From NCBI GenBank assembly GCA_945870575.1, contig CAMBSK010000022.1:1-45774 (forward strand): a stretch of DNA of 45,774 nucleotides. The letters run 5' to 3'. Made by a program: the position numbers and the translations under genes. The notes under the pieces were generated by a model. The model was not told the DNA's origin, made no database searches, and saw only the letters and a list, made by a program, of their open reading frames with translations. The stretch comes from Bordetella parapertussis. GTDB lineage: Bacteria; Pseudomonadota; Gammaproteobacteria; Burkholderiales; Burkholderiaceae_C. This document shows positions 26,257-34,089 of the stretch, piece after piece. Numbering within the stretch: position 1 is the stretch's first letter; the number at the start of each line of letters is the position of its first letter.

Positions 26257-27093
26257 ATGCAGAAAATCACAACTCTACAAAGCTCGGGGATGCAACGCCT
26301 TTGTTTATTGCTGATAGCCATGATGATGGCCAGCGTGGCGTGGGCCGCTCCCGAGGACGACGCACGCGCAGCTTATGAGCGCAAAGACTACGCAGAAGTT
26401 CTAAGGATCGTGAAGCCACGAGCCCTCAAGGGCGAAGCGTGGGCGCAAAGCTGGCTTGCCGATACATACCAATTTGGTACAGGAGTGGTGAAAGACTTTG
26501 TCGAGGCGGCCAAGTGGACCAGACTTGCTGCCGAGCAGGGATATGCGTCTGCGCAATACAACTTGGGGGTTATGTACGACAACGGCGAAGGTGTGGTGCG
26601 AGACTATGTAGAGGCGGTTAAGTGGTACAGGCTTGCTGCACAGCAGGGCGATGTGTCTGCGCAATTCAACGTGGGAGTTATGTACGGCATGGGCCAAGGT
26701 GTAGTGCGAGACTATGCGGAAGCGGCCAAGTGGACCAGGCTTGCGGCTGAACAGGGAAATGCGTCTGCGCAATACAACTTGGGGGTCACATACAACAACG
26801 GCCAAGGTGTCTTGCAAGATTATGCTGAGGCAGTCAAGTGGTACAGGCTTGCTGCGCAGCAGGACCATGCATCCGCTCAAAATAACTTGGGGTTCATGTA
26901 CCACTCCGGCAAAGGGGTGTTACAAAACTACGTCAAGGCGCACAGTTGGTACAACTTGAGTGCAGCTAAGGGAACTGCAACGGCCGCAGAAAATCGTGAT
27001 GGTGTTGCCAAAAGGATGACGCCTCAACAAATCGCCGATGCGAAAAAATTAGCTCGTGATTGCCAAGCACTGCAGTTCAAGGGATGTGACTGA
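26257..27093 (+). CDS. Exported Sel1-repeat protein
   Basis: A 278-residue protein with a signal peptide (about 1-30, ending AWA) and five to six Sel1-like repeats of 36 residues from about 46 to 240 (motif A-A-QG-ASAQYNLGVMY--G-GV--DY-EA-KW). Sel1 repeats form alpha-solenoids that bind proteins; the partner is unknown. The last 40 residues hold MTPQQIADAKKLARDC, a common tail in this family, and two cysteines. GGAAGG eight bases before the ATG at 26257 sets the start. It stands alone between a pseudogene and topB, flanked by duplicated repeats. Confidence 0.85.
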   Translation: MQKITTLQSSGMQRLCLLLIAMMMASVAWAAPEDDARAAYERKDYAEVLRIVKPRALKGEAWAQSWLADTYQFGTGVVKDFVEAAKWTRLAAEQGYASAQYNLGVMYDNGEGVVRDYVEAVKWYRLAAQQGDVSAQFNVGVMYGMGQGVVRDYAEAAKWTRLAAEQGNASAQYNLGVTYNNGQGVLQDYAEAVKWYRLAAQQDHASAQNNLGFMYHSGKGVLQNYVKAHSWYNLSAAKGTATAAENRDGVAKRMTPQQIADAKKLARDCQALQFKGCD

Positions 27094-27131
27094 TGCACTA
27101 GGGTTTATTTCTGCGCCCCGATCAACAGTGC

Positions 27132-27190
27132 CTGAAGCAGGTCGGCCGTAGCCGACGTTGCGCAAGCGTGGAGGCGAGGCCGAGCCTGCT
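27132..27190. repeat. Hairpin-forming intergenic repeat, copy 2
   Basis: The second copy of the 59-base unit, with one difference from 25396-25454. Here the flanks extend the stem further: GCCTGAAGCAGG pairs with CCTGCTTCGGGC except for one T-G pair, then TCGGCC with GGCCGA after one bulged G. It lies between the convergent Sel1 and topB genes, 65 bases before the topB stop; copy 1 lies 79 bases before the copied topB end. Confidence 0.85.
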
Positions 27191-27255
27191 TCGGGCGCGG
27201 TGTATCGAAAGTCGCTAAGCCACCAGCAATAACCTAAGCAAAGCTCCCGAGCGAA

Positions 27256-30207
27256 TCAACTCAAATGCGCCCCAATCAAGCCCGCCAACTCAAACATCCC
27301 CACTGAGTCTTTGGCAAACACGGCCTTCAGTTTGACATCGCATTGGATGGTGCGCTTGTCTTTCGGGTCTTGCAAGTTGTTGGCCTTGATGTAGTCCCAC
27401 AACTTTTTCATCACCTCGGTGCGGGCCACGGCTTCGTTGCCAATCACCGCTGCCAAAGCAGAGCTGGGCGCTTTGCCTGCGGCGGCTTTGCGTGGCGCTT
27501 TGGGCTTGGCTTCTTTCACAGCCTTGGCGGCTTTTTTGGCCGCTGGTGTTTTCTTGCCTGGCATGGTTTTGCCTGCGGCTTTGGTCAGTGCGGCGGTGGT
27601 TGGCGCGCCGCCTTTTTTCGGGTACTTGCTAGGCTCAAACGCAAAACTCACTTTGCCTGCTTCCGCGTCGTAGGTCAAATAGGCTTTGAACGCACGGCGG
27701 GTGCGCATGGATACAAACTTTTCCAGCAAATCGGTTTTGCCCTCATTCAGCAGTTTTCTTACCTGGTCGTGTTCAATCACTTGTTGCAAGATGACGCGCC
27801 CGGTTTTGAAATCGCAACTCGGCGTGGGCTGAGCATTGGTCGGTACGGATTTACTGCACACATAGTTGGCACCGTGCTCGTGCACCGCGCTGCCGCACTT
27901 GGGGCAAGCGCCCAAATTTTCAGCGTCACCAAACTCCACAATCTCGCCGCTCTCGGCGTTTTTATCGTCGCCAAAGTCAAACTCCAGCTTCCAGTTTTTA
28001 TCTTCTTCGCTGTACTTCAACGCGATCTCTGCGGCAAAAGGCCAACCGGCTTTGGATCGGAAACCATCCAGCGGGCCGATTTTTTTGTCGTGTACAAACT
28101 GCTCAACTTCGGCGGGCTCGAAGGTGCGACCGGCCGGTGTTTTGCCGAACGAGAAACCGCAGCCAGGGCCTTCGGTTTCACCCTCGGCATTGACTTTGGC
28201 GACCGCACCCGGCGCGCCAATACAGGTGTAACGGCGGTAGTTTTCTTTCACCACACCGGCGCAGTTCGGGCAGGGTGTAATCAGTGTGGCGTAATCGCCG
28301 GGAATGGTGTCGCGGTCGTATTCCTTGGCTTTTTTCACCATGCGCCCGGTCATCTCGGCGATGTCTTGCATAAAGGCTTCGCGCGACAACTTGCCTTTTT
28401 CCATTTGCGAGAGTTTGAATTCCCAGTCGCCGGTCAGGTCGGCGCGTGAAAGTTCTTCCACGCCCAAACCGCGCAGCAAGGTCATCAACTGGAACGCTTT
28501 GGCAGTCGGTATCAATTCGCGGCCTTCGCGCAACATGTATTTTTCGTTCAGCAAACCTTCGATGATGGAAGAACGTGTGGCCGGTGTTCCCAAGCCTTTT
28601 TCTTGCATGGCTTCACGAAGTTCGTCGTCTTCCACGGTTTTGCCCGCGCCCTCCATGGCGCCCAGCAAGGTGGCTTCGCTGTAGCGCGCAGGCGGTCGGG
28701 TTTTCAGGCCCTTGGGATCGGCCTCGCTCACTTTGGGTTGTTCACCCGCATTCAGCTTGACCAGAATCTTGCCGGACTCCTTGTCTTCTTCCTCGTCCAC
28801 CTCTTTGCCGTAAATCGCCTGCCAACCCGGGTCTATCAACACGCGCCCGGTGGTTTTGAAGTGATGGGTTTTGCCGGCTGCTGCCACTTGGCTGATGCGG
28901 GTGGTGTCCATGAATTGCGCTGCGGGGTAAAAAACGGCGATGAAGCGGCGCACCACGAAGTCATACAGCTTTTGTTCTGCGTCAGACAAACCGCTGGGCG
29001 CTTCCAGTGTCGGGATGATGGCAAAGTGATCGCTGACCTTGGTGTTGTCAAACACTTTCTTCGTTGACTTAATATAGCCTTGAGCGATAGCGGTTTTGGC
29101 AAACGGCGCTAAATGGCCCATGCTGCTTTTGGCCAGCATTTGCATGGTGTCTTTGACGGTCGGCAAATAGTCTTCCGGCAAATGGCGTGAATCGGTACGC
29201 GGGTAGGTCAGCGCTTTGTGGCGCTCGTACAGGCTTTGCGCCAGCGACAAAGTGGTTTTGGCGGAGAAACCAAAGCGGCCGTTGGCCTCGCGCTGCAAGC
29301 TGGTCAGATCGAACAAACCCGGGCTGCCTTTGCTGCTGGGTTTGCTCTCTTCGGTGACTGTGGCGGTTTGCTTGCGCACAGCATCGGCAATGGCCTTGGC
29401 CTCGTCTTGCGTCCAGACCCGGTCTTCTTTTTTCTCTGCGTCGTCCGCGTCTTTTTTGTGTTGCGGGTTGAACCATTTGCCCGCGTAAGTCCCTGCGGCT
29501 GCGCCAAACTGCGCGTGGATTTCCCAGTAATCGCGGCTGATGAATTTGCGAATCAGTTCTTCGCGCTCGACCACCACGCTCAATGTCGGTGTTTGTACGC
29601 GCCCGACAGTGGTCAGGAAAAAACCGCCATCGCGCGAATTGAACGCGGTGAACGCACGCGTGCCGTTGATGCCGACCAGCCAGTCGGCCTCGGAGCGGCT
29701 GCGCGCCGCATCCGCCAAACCTTGCATTTGTGCGGCGGTGCGCAAACTGCCGAAACCGTCGCGTATGGCTTGCGGTGTCATGGATTGCAGCCACAGGCGT
29801 TTCACCGGCTTGTCCAATGTCTTTTTGCCGCCTGCATATTGTTCGATCAAACGAAAGATCAACTCGCCTTCGCGGCCCGCGTCACACGCGTTGATGATGG
29901 CGCTGACATCTTTGCGCTTGGCTTGTTTGACCACGGCGGCCAGGCGCGACTTGGTTTTCTCCACCGGCTTCAAATCGAAATACGGCGGAATGACCGGCAA
30001 ATGGGCAAAACTCCATTTGCCGCGTTTCACGTCAAATTCTTCGGGGGCTTGAATTTCCACCAAGTGACCGACCGCGCTGGTGACCACATACGTGTCATTT
30101 TCAAAATGATCGTCGTGCTTTTCAAATTTGCCAGCAGAAGGCGTGAGCGCTTTGACGATGTCTTGCGCCACTGAAGGTTTTTCAGCGATGACCAGTGTTT
30201 TACTCAT
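27256..30207 (-). CDS. topB: DNA topoisomerase III with H1-like lysine-rich linker and C-terminal SWIB domain
   Basis: A 983-residue type IA topoisomerase. The Toprim domain starts at MSKTLVIAEKPSVAQ and has CDAGREGE near 108; the catalytic tyrosine is Tyr335 in ALTYPRTDSRHLP. Two Cys4-like zinc-binding segments follow, with CPNC and CPKC. Residues about 864-915 form a linker with 14 lysines, one arginine and one glutamate in 52 residues, with AAKKAAK and AKPKAPRK as in histone H1-like proteins. Residues about 916-983 are a SWIB/MDM2 domain (VMKKLWDYIK through MFELAGLIG). The frame opens at 30321, but ATG 30207 has an AAGGAA site. Its last 42 bases are duplicated at 25534. Confidence 0.94.
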   Translation of the reverse strand: MSKTLVIAEKPSVAQDIVKALTPSAGKFEKHDDHFENDTYVVTSAVGHLVEIQAPEEFDVKRGKWSFAHLPVIPPYFDLKPVEKTKSRLAAVVKQAKRKDVSAIINACDAGREGELIFRLIEQYAGGKKTLDKPVKRLWLQSMTPQAIRDGFGSLRTAAQMQGLADAARSRSEADWLVGINGTRAFTAFNSRDGGFFLTTVGRVQTPTLSVVVEREELIRKFISRDYWEIHAQFGAAAGTYAGKWFNPQHKKDADDAEKKEDRVWTQDEAKAIADAVRKQTATVTEESKPSSKGSPGLFDLTSLQREANGRFGFSAKTTLSLAQSLYERHKALTYPRTDSRHLPEDYLPTVKDTMQMLAKSSMGHLAPFAKTAIAQGYIKSTKKVFDNTKVSDHFAIIPTLEAPSGLSDAEQKLYDFVVRRFIAVFYPAAQFMDTTRISQVAAAGKTHHFKTTGRVLIDPGWQAIYGKEVDEEEDKESGKILVKLNAGEQPKVSEADPKGLKTRPPARYSEATLLGAMEGAGKTVEDDELREAMQEKGLGTPATRSSIIEGLLNEKYMLREGRELIPTAKAFQLMTLLRGLGVEELSRADLTGDWEFKLSQMEKGKLSREAFMQDIAEMTGRMVKKAKEYDRDTIPGDYATLITPCPNCAGVVKENYRRYTCIGAPGAVAKVNAEGETEGPGCGFSFGKTPAGRTFEPAEVEQFVHDKKIGPLDGFRSKAGWPFAAEIALKYSEEDKNWKLEFDFGDDKNAESGEIVEFGDAENLGACPKCGSAVHEHGANYVCSKSVPTNAQPTPSCDFKTGRVILQQVIEHDQVRKLLNEGKTDLLEKFVSMRTRRAFKAYLTYDAEAGKVSFAFEPSKYPKKGGAPTTAALTKAAGKTMPGKKTPAAKKAAKAVKEAKPKAPRKAAAGKAPSSALAAVIGNEAVARTEVMKKLWDYIKANNLQDPKDKRTIQCDVKLKAVFAKDSVGMFELAGLIGAHLS

Positions 30208-30238
30208 GAACGTATTCCTTGCATACAATCGGCTTTCT

Positions 30239-30269
30239 CGCGTGCGCGCGCACGCGCACATGTACGTAT
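30239..30269. other. 31-base strictly alternating pyrimidine-purine tract
   Basis: From C at 30239 to T at 30269 every step alternates pyrimidine and purine, mostly CG and CA/TG, with the 12-base palindrome GTGCGCGCGCAC at 30242-30253. Such tracts can adopt Z-DNA under negative supercoiling. It lies between the divergent topB (start 30207) and SET (start 30292) genes, in the region that must hold both promoters. Confidence 0.75.
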
Positions 30270-30291
30270 TCAACTTAACAGAGTTTTCAAC

Positions 30292-30765
30292 TTGACCTCC
30301 CCCATCATCGCACCCGCCCACGGCAAGCGCATTGAAGTCCGCAACTCAGGCGTGCATGGCAAGGGCGTGTTTGCTTTGGTGCCTATCGCCAAAGGCGAAA
30401 TCATCATCGAATACTTAGGCGAGGTCATCAGCTGGAAAAAAGCGCAAAAACGCCATCCCCACGACCCCAGCGATCCTAACCACACGTTTTATTTCCACGT
30501 CAGCAAAAAAAATGTGATTGATGCACTCTACGGCGGCAACGACGCGCGCTGGATCAACCACGCGTGTGCGCCCAATTGCGAAGCCGACGAGGCGGGCGGG
30601 CGTATTTTCATTCGCACGCTGCGCAAAATCAAAGCCGGGGAAGAGCTGAATTACGACTACGGCTTGGTGATAGACGAGAAATACACGCCCGAGCTGCTGG
30701 CCGAGTACCCGTGCCGCTGCGGTGCCCGGGTTTGTCGCGGCACCTTGTTGTCGCCCAAAGACTGA
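30292..30765 (+). CDS. SET-domain protein-lysine methyltransferase
   Basis: A 157-residue protein that is almost entirely a SET domain. It has GVHGKGVFA (21-29), EYLGEVI, the SAM-pocket motif RWINHACAPNCEA (Asn89-His90) and GEELNYDY (116-123). It ends with a post-SET-like cysteine cluster CRCGARVC (141-148), which in eukaryotic enzymes binds zinc with a cysteine near the NHxCxPN motif. It should transfer methyl from SAM to protein lysines; the substrate is unknown. It starts with TTG at 30292, divergent from topB, and is followed by birA. Confidence 0.87.
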   Translation: MTSPIIAPAHGKRIEVRNSGVHGKGVFALVPIAKGEIIIEYLGEVISWKKAQKRHPHDPSDPNHTFYFHVSKKNVIDALYGGNDARWINHACAPNCEADEAGGRIFIRTLRKIKAGEELNYDYGLVIDEKYTPELLAEYPCRCGARVCRGTLLSPKD

Positions 30766-30797
30766 AGCGCCCGTCGCTCTGACACGGCCGCACGCCC

Positions 30798-31610
30798 ATG
30801 CCAGCCGATAGCCTTGATCCTTGGAACATGAGTGGCTTGCAAGAGATGCTGGCCCCGCTGGACCCGCAGGCGCTGGTGGAATACGTGAGCAACATAGATT
30901 CCACCAATACCGAGCTGATGCGCCGCGCGCGCGCAGGCGATACCCGAACCTGTTTGCTGCTGACCGATGCGCAAAGCGCCGGTCGCGGCCGCCTAGGCCG
31001 CCAATGGCACAGCCGCCCGGGCGATGCCTTGTTGATGACGCTGGGCTTGAACTTGTCGCCGCAGAACTGGTCCGGTTTGTCGCTGGCGGTGGGTTGCAGT
31101 CTGGCCGATGCGCTGGACCCGTCCCTGGACAAGGGCATAGGCTTGAAATGGCCGAACGACTTGCTGCTGATGCCTTGGGACAAGCCGCGCAAACTCGGCG
31201 GTATCTTGATAGAAACGGTGCTGCGCCAAGGCGATGCCGCGCAAGACCGTTTCGCGGTCATAGGCATAGGCCTGAACCTGGCCACGCCGCCCGCCGCCGA
31301 CTACCGCACCGAACCGGTGGGTTTGCGTGAGGTGCTGGGCCCGCAGATTACCGCGCACGACTTGCTGCAACGCATATTGCCGGGTCTGGTGCAGGGCTTG
31401 AACATTTTTTGCGCCAGCGGATTTGCTGCATTTGCAGATGAATTCGCCCGTCGCGATGTATTGTTGGGCAAGCATTTGCAATTGAGCGACGGCAGCCGGG
31501 GCAGGGCCGCCGGTGTCGATGCTCAAGGTGTGTTGTGGCTGGACAGCGACAACGGGCGCGTGCCGGTCAGCAGCGATGAAGTCCGTATCGCCGATCCGGG
31601 GGCGGCATGA
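30798..31610 (+). CDS. birA: Biotin--[acetyl-CoA carboxylase] ligase
   Basis: BirA activates biotin with ATP and attaches it to the carrier protein of acetyl-CoA carboxylase. Motifs: STNTEL, AGRGRLGRQWHS (biotinoyl-AMP loop), LKWPNDLLL and KLGGILIE, with a C-terminal SH3-like domain at about 220-270. The 270-residue form lacks the N-terminal helix-turn-helix of E. coli BirA, so it should not act as a biotin-operon repressor. An internal ATG at 30828 is an alternative start. It overlaps the next small gene by ATGA. Confidence 0.93.
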   Translation: MPADSLDPWNMSGLQEMLAPLDPQALVEYVSNIDSTNTELMRRARAGDTRTCLLLTDAQSAGRGRLGRQWHSRPGDALLMTLGLNLSPQNWSGLSLAVGCSLADALDPSLDKGIGLKWPNDLLLMPWDKPRKLGGILIETVLRQGDAAQDRFAVIGIGLNLATPPAADYRTEPVGLREVLGPQITAHDLLQRILPGLVQGLNIFCASGFAAFADEFARRDVLLGKHLQLSDGSRGRAAGVDAQGVLWLDSDNGRVPVSSDEVRIADPGAA

Positions 31611-31792
31611 AGCACTGGCGAGGGTGGCTGACGCTGCTGTTGGTATTGCTGAATCTGGGTTTTGTAGCCTGGTCTAATGATTATTTAAAGCCACTGGGCT
31701 CGCAACCCGCCGATCCGCGCGAACCGCAGCGTTTGCAACTGCAGCTGCGCCCGGACGCATTGCAGCTGATTGCGCCAGATCAGCGTCAGTGA
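31607..31792 (+). CDS. Small single-span membrane protein downstream of birA
   Basis: A 61-residue protein with one N-terminal hydrophobic helix (WLTLLLVLLNLGFVAW) and a short C-terminal part, EPQRLQLQLRPDALQLI. The ATGA overlap with birA supports it being translated. From memory, longer proteins in this position in related bacteria start the same way and carry a SPOR domain; if so, this is a shortened form without that domain. Its last 119 bases lie antisense to the end of the peroxidase gene, so one of the two 3' ends is unusual. Confidence 0.55.
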   Translation: MKHWRGWLTLLLVLLNLGFVAWSNDYLKPLGSQPADPREPQRLQLQLRPDALQLIAPDQRQ

Positions 31793-32948
31793 GCGTGTGT
31801 AGAAAAGCCAGCAAATCGTCTATGTCCTTCTCACTCAAGCGCGCTTGCTCACCCGGCTTTTGACCATAAGGCACTTCGTCACGGTTGACATTGGCGCGCA
31901 AACTCGGGTGCAAGCCGCCCAAGGGCTTCCTGGTGTCGTACCAGCGTTTCGGATCAGTGTCACGGGTGGCGTAAAACGCAATGACTTCTCGCAAGTCGGT
32001 CATGGCCGCGTTGTGGAAAAACGCCCGTCGCACGGCGACATTGCGCAGGCCCGGCACTTTGAAAGCGCCGCACAAGCTCTGCGCATCCGAGCGCGCGCGA
32101 ACCAATGGATGCGTGCACACACCTTTGTCTAAGGCTTGGTGTTTAAGCATCTTTGATGACACCGGCACGCCGAGGTTGTCGTAGCTGTTGTCGGTGAACA
32201 AAGCCGGCGTGCCGTCTTTGTCCGCTTCTGCGGTGTGACAGGCCGCGCAATTGCCTTTTTCAGGGTCTTTAAACAGTTCCCAACCACGCGCTTGTGGTGT
32301 GGAGAAACTGGCTTGGCCTTGCGAGACCCGGTCAAACACCGAATCAAACGGGTGAAAGTCGGTGTCTTCGGTTTGGTAGCTGGCCAGCGCCTGCGTCATG
32401 CCGGCAAACGCTTTGTCCGTCTGCTGCCAAATGTCTTTGCCGAACACGCGCTCAAACTCAGCGGCATAAGCGGTGCGCGACAGTTTGGCCACGACGCTGG
32501 CTTTGTCTGCATTCGCCATTTCAGCCGGGTTCAAAAACGGCTCTGCGGCTTGTGCGATCAAACTATCCGAACGCCCGTCCCAAAAGAAGCCGCCGCTAGC
32601 TTTGCCCTCTTCGTCAAACTGCAAACCGGTGTTGCGCCAAAGGTAACGCAGCGATGGTGTGTTGCGATCGCCCGAGAACTGCATCTGGGATCCGCCGATC
32701 TCGAGCCCGCGCGCCGAGGCATGACCGAATTCTTTCAGATGACAACTGGCGCATGACTGTTGGCCGGAGGCCGACAGCGTTGTGTCATGAAACACTTGCT
32801 CACCGAGCCGCGCTTGAGCAGACAACTGTTGGGTGTGTATTGGCTTATGAACTTCATGCCAAGCCAAGCCGCACAGCATGACAGCGGTTAGCACCAGCCA
32901 GATGACAAACCCATGGGGATGCTTAAGCAGACCTTGCATGGGGATCAT
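31674..32948 (-). CDS. Di-heme cytochrome c peroxidase / MauG family
   Basis: A 424-residue exported protein with an N-terminal membrane anchor or signal (13-30) and two c-type heme sites, CASCH (66-70) and CAACH (234-238). It has the family's FFWDGRSDSL and FKVPGLRNVAVRRAFFHNA segments. These enzymes reduce hydrogen peroxide, or as MauG carry out protein oxidations; which applies is not clear. Its ATG overlaps the stop of the ferric-binding protein gene (32945-32948). The final 40 residues after LLAFLHTLTD are alanine-rich and overlap the small gene on the other strand. Confidence 0.9.
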   Translation of the reverse strand: MIPMQGLLKHPHGFVIWLVLTAVMLCGLAWHEVHKPIHTQQLSAQARLGEQVFHDTTLSASGQQSCASCHLKEFGHASARGLEIGGSQMQFSGDRNTPSLRYLWRNTGLQFDEEGKASGGFFWDGRSDSLIAQAAEPFLNPAEMANADKASVVAKLSRTAYAAEFERVFGKDIWQQTDKAFAGMTQALASYQTEDTDFHPFDSVFDRVSQGQASFSTPQARGWELFKDPEKGNCAACHTAEADKDGTPALFTDNSYDNLGVPVSSKMLKHQALDKGVCTHPLVRARSDAQSLCGAFKVPGLRNVAVRRAFFHNAAMTDLREVIAFYATRDTDPKRWYDTRKPLGGLHPSLRANVNRDEVPYGQKPGEQARLSEKDIDDLLAFLHTLTDADLAQSAAMRPGAAAVANAAVRADRRVASPVALNNH

Positions 32949-34018
32949 CGCAGTCCAACGCGGTCCAGCATTTGCTGCACTTTCACCTGGTTCATGCCCA
33001 CCACACTCGCGGGTAATTTCTCGCTTTTAAAGGATGCGCCACCCATGGCTTTAAGCGCCGGGTTGTTGATAGAAAGTCCTTTGATCACCGGCCACTCATT
33101 ATTGCCATCGGCAAAGTAGGTTTGCGCTTGTTCACTCACCAAATAGTTGAGAAATGCAACCGCGTTTTGCGGGTGCTTGGCGTGGCGCGCCACTGCACCA
33201 CCGGCGATATTGACATGCGTGCCCCAGCTGTTTTGGTTGGGTAGCATCACCCCAATGCGCTCCACCACGGCTTTGTCTTGCGGGTTGTCGCTGCGGTACA
33301 GCCTGGCCAGGTAATACGAATTGGCCAAAGCCACGCCACATTCACCGCTGGCCACGCCTTTGATCTGGTCGGTGTCGCCGCCTTTGGGTTGGCGCGCCAA
33401 ATTGGCCACCAAACCTTTGAGCCAAGTTTCTGTGGCCGCTGCGCCCAGGTGCTCGAGCATGGCGCCGAACAAGGACAGGTTGTAGGGGTGCGAACTGGAG
33501 CGAATACACAAGCGGCCGGCAAATTTGGGGTCGGCCAGTTTTTCATAGCTGTCCACATCGTCGGGTTTGAATTTTTGCTTGTCGTAAACGATAACGCGAG
33601 CGCGGGTGGACAAGCCAAACCAGCGCGTTCCCTCGGGCCGTTGCTTGGCGCGCAAATGCTCGGGTACCGCTTTAAGCAACGCGGGCGACTGCACCGGCGC
33701 AAACAAATCCTCTATTTCGCCTTTCCACAAGCGCGCGGCATCCACCAGCAAAATCACGTCTGCCGGCGAAGCAGACCCTTCGGCTTTGAGTCGGGCCAAT
33801 ATGCCGGCGTCGTCCGCGTCGACGCGGTTGATTTTGATGCCGCTTGCACGCGTGAAATTGTCATACAGGGCTTCATCGGTGGCGTAATGGCGTGCCGAGT
33901 ACAGGTTGAGAACCGGTTCCTCTGCGGCAAAGCTGCTCAGACTTAAAAGAAAAAAGCCCGTAGCTGCAAGGCGTCGGCCGACCTTGACAAAACAATGAGT
34001 AAGGGTAGAAGAGCGCAT
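32945..34018 (-). CDS. Ferric-iron ABC transporter, periplasmic binding protein
   Basis: A 357-residue binding protein of the FbpA/FutA type with a signal peptide ending SSFA at about residue 31. The mature start LNLYSARHYATDEALYDNF is characteristic, and a tyrosine pair (NSYYLAR) probably ligates iron. It captures Fe(III) for the permease encoded just upstream and the ATPase encoded divergently. A perfect 19-base Fur-like palindrome lies 40 bases upstream of the start. The peroxidase gene downstream is coupled by a 4-base overlap. Confidence 0.9.
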   Translation of the reverse strand: MRSSTLTHCFVKVGRRLAATGFFLLSLSSFAAEEPVLNLYSARHYATDEALYDNFTRASGIKINRVDADDAGILARLKAEGSASPADVILLVDAARLWKGEIEDLFAPVQSPALLKAVPEHLRAKQRPEGTRWFGLSTRARVIVYDKQKFKPDDVDSYEKLADPKFAGRLCIRSSSHPYNLSLFGAMLEHLGAAATETWLKGLVANLARQPKGGDTDQIKGVASGECGVALANSYYLARLYRSDNPQDKAVVERIGVMLPNQNSWGTHVNIAGGAVARHAKHPQNAVAFLNYLVSEQAQTYFADGNNEWPVIKGLSINNPALKAMGGASFKSEKLPASVVGMNQVKVQQMLDRVGLR

Positions 34019-34058
34019 GCAGACACCTTTTCAACTTAACAGGCGTCATCTTAAATCA

Positions 34059-34077
34059 AATGCGAACTATTCGCATT
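34059..34077. promoter_or_regulatory. Fur-box-like palindrome
   Basis: AATGCGAACTATTCGCATT is a perfect inverted repeat (eight-base arms, three-base centre) and has the 19-base layout of Fur boxes of the AATGAGAAT-type. It lies upstream of the ferric-binding protein gene and after the permease stop (34090). Regulation by Fur is inferred from the motif and the function of the genes. Confidence 0.7.
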
Positions 34078-34089
34078 CGCTTTGAATGT

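Noticed and set aside
26391..26970. A CRISPR-like array of regular repeats
   Set aside because: The 108-base periodicity is coding: it corresponds to 36-residue Sel1 repeats within one reading frame, and there are no unique spacers.
25534..27297. An integrase-type attachment site using the 3' end of topB
   Set aside because: The identical 42 bases at a gene end look like an att core, but homology extends to the hairpin repeat beyond it and into a diverged SWIB segment, and no integrase is present. A simple site-specific insertion does not explain this.
27343..28449. A 368-codon open frame on the plus strand opposite topB
   Set aside because: It is antisense to conserved topB codons, has low-complexity Phe/Gly/His-rich composition and no recognisable domain. 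Long antisense frames are expected in GC-rich genes. The same applies to those opposite topB at 29218-30174, the thioredoxin gene at 7185-8099 and sucC at 42787-43659.
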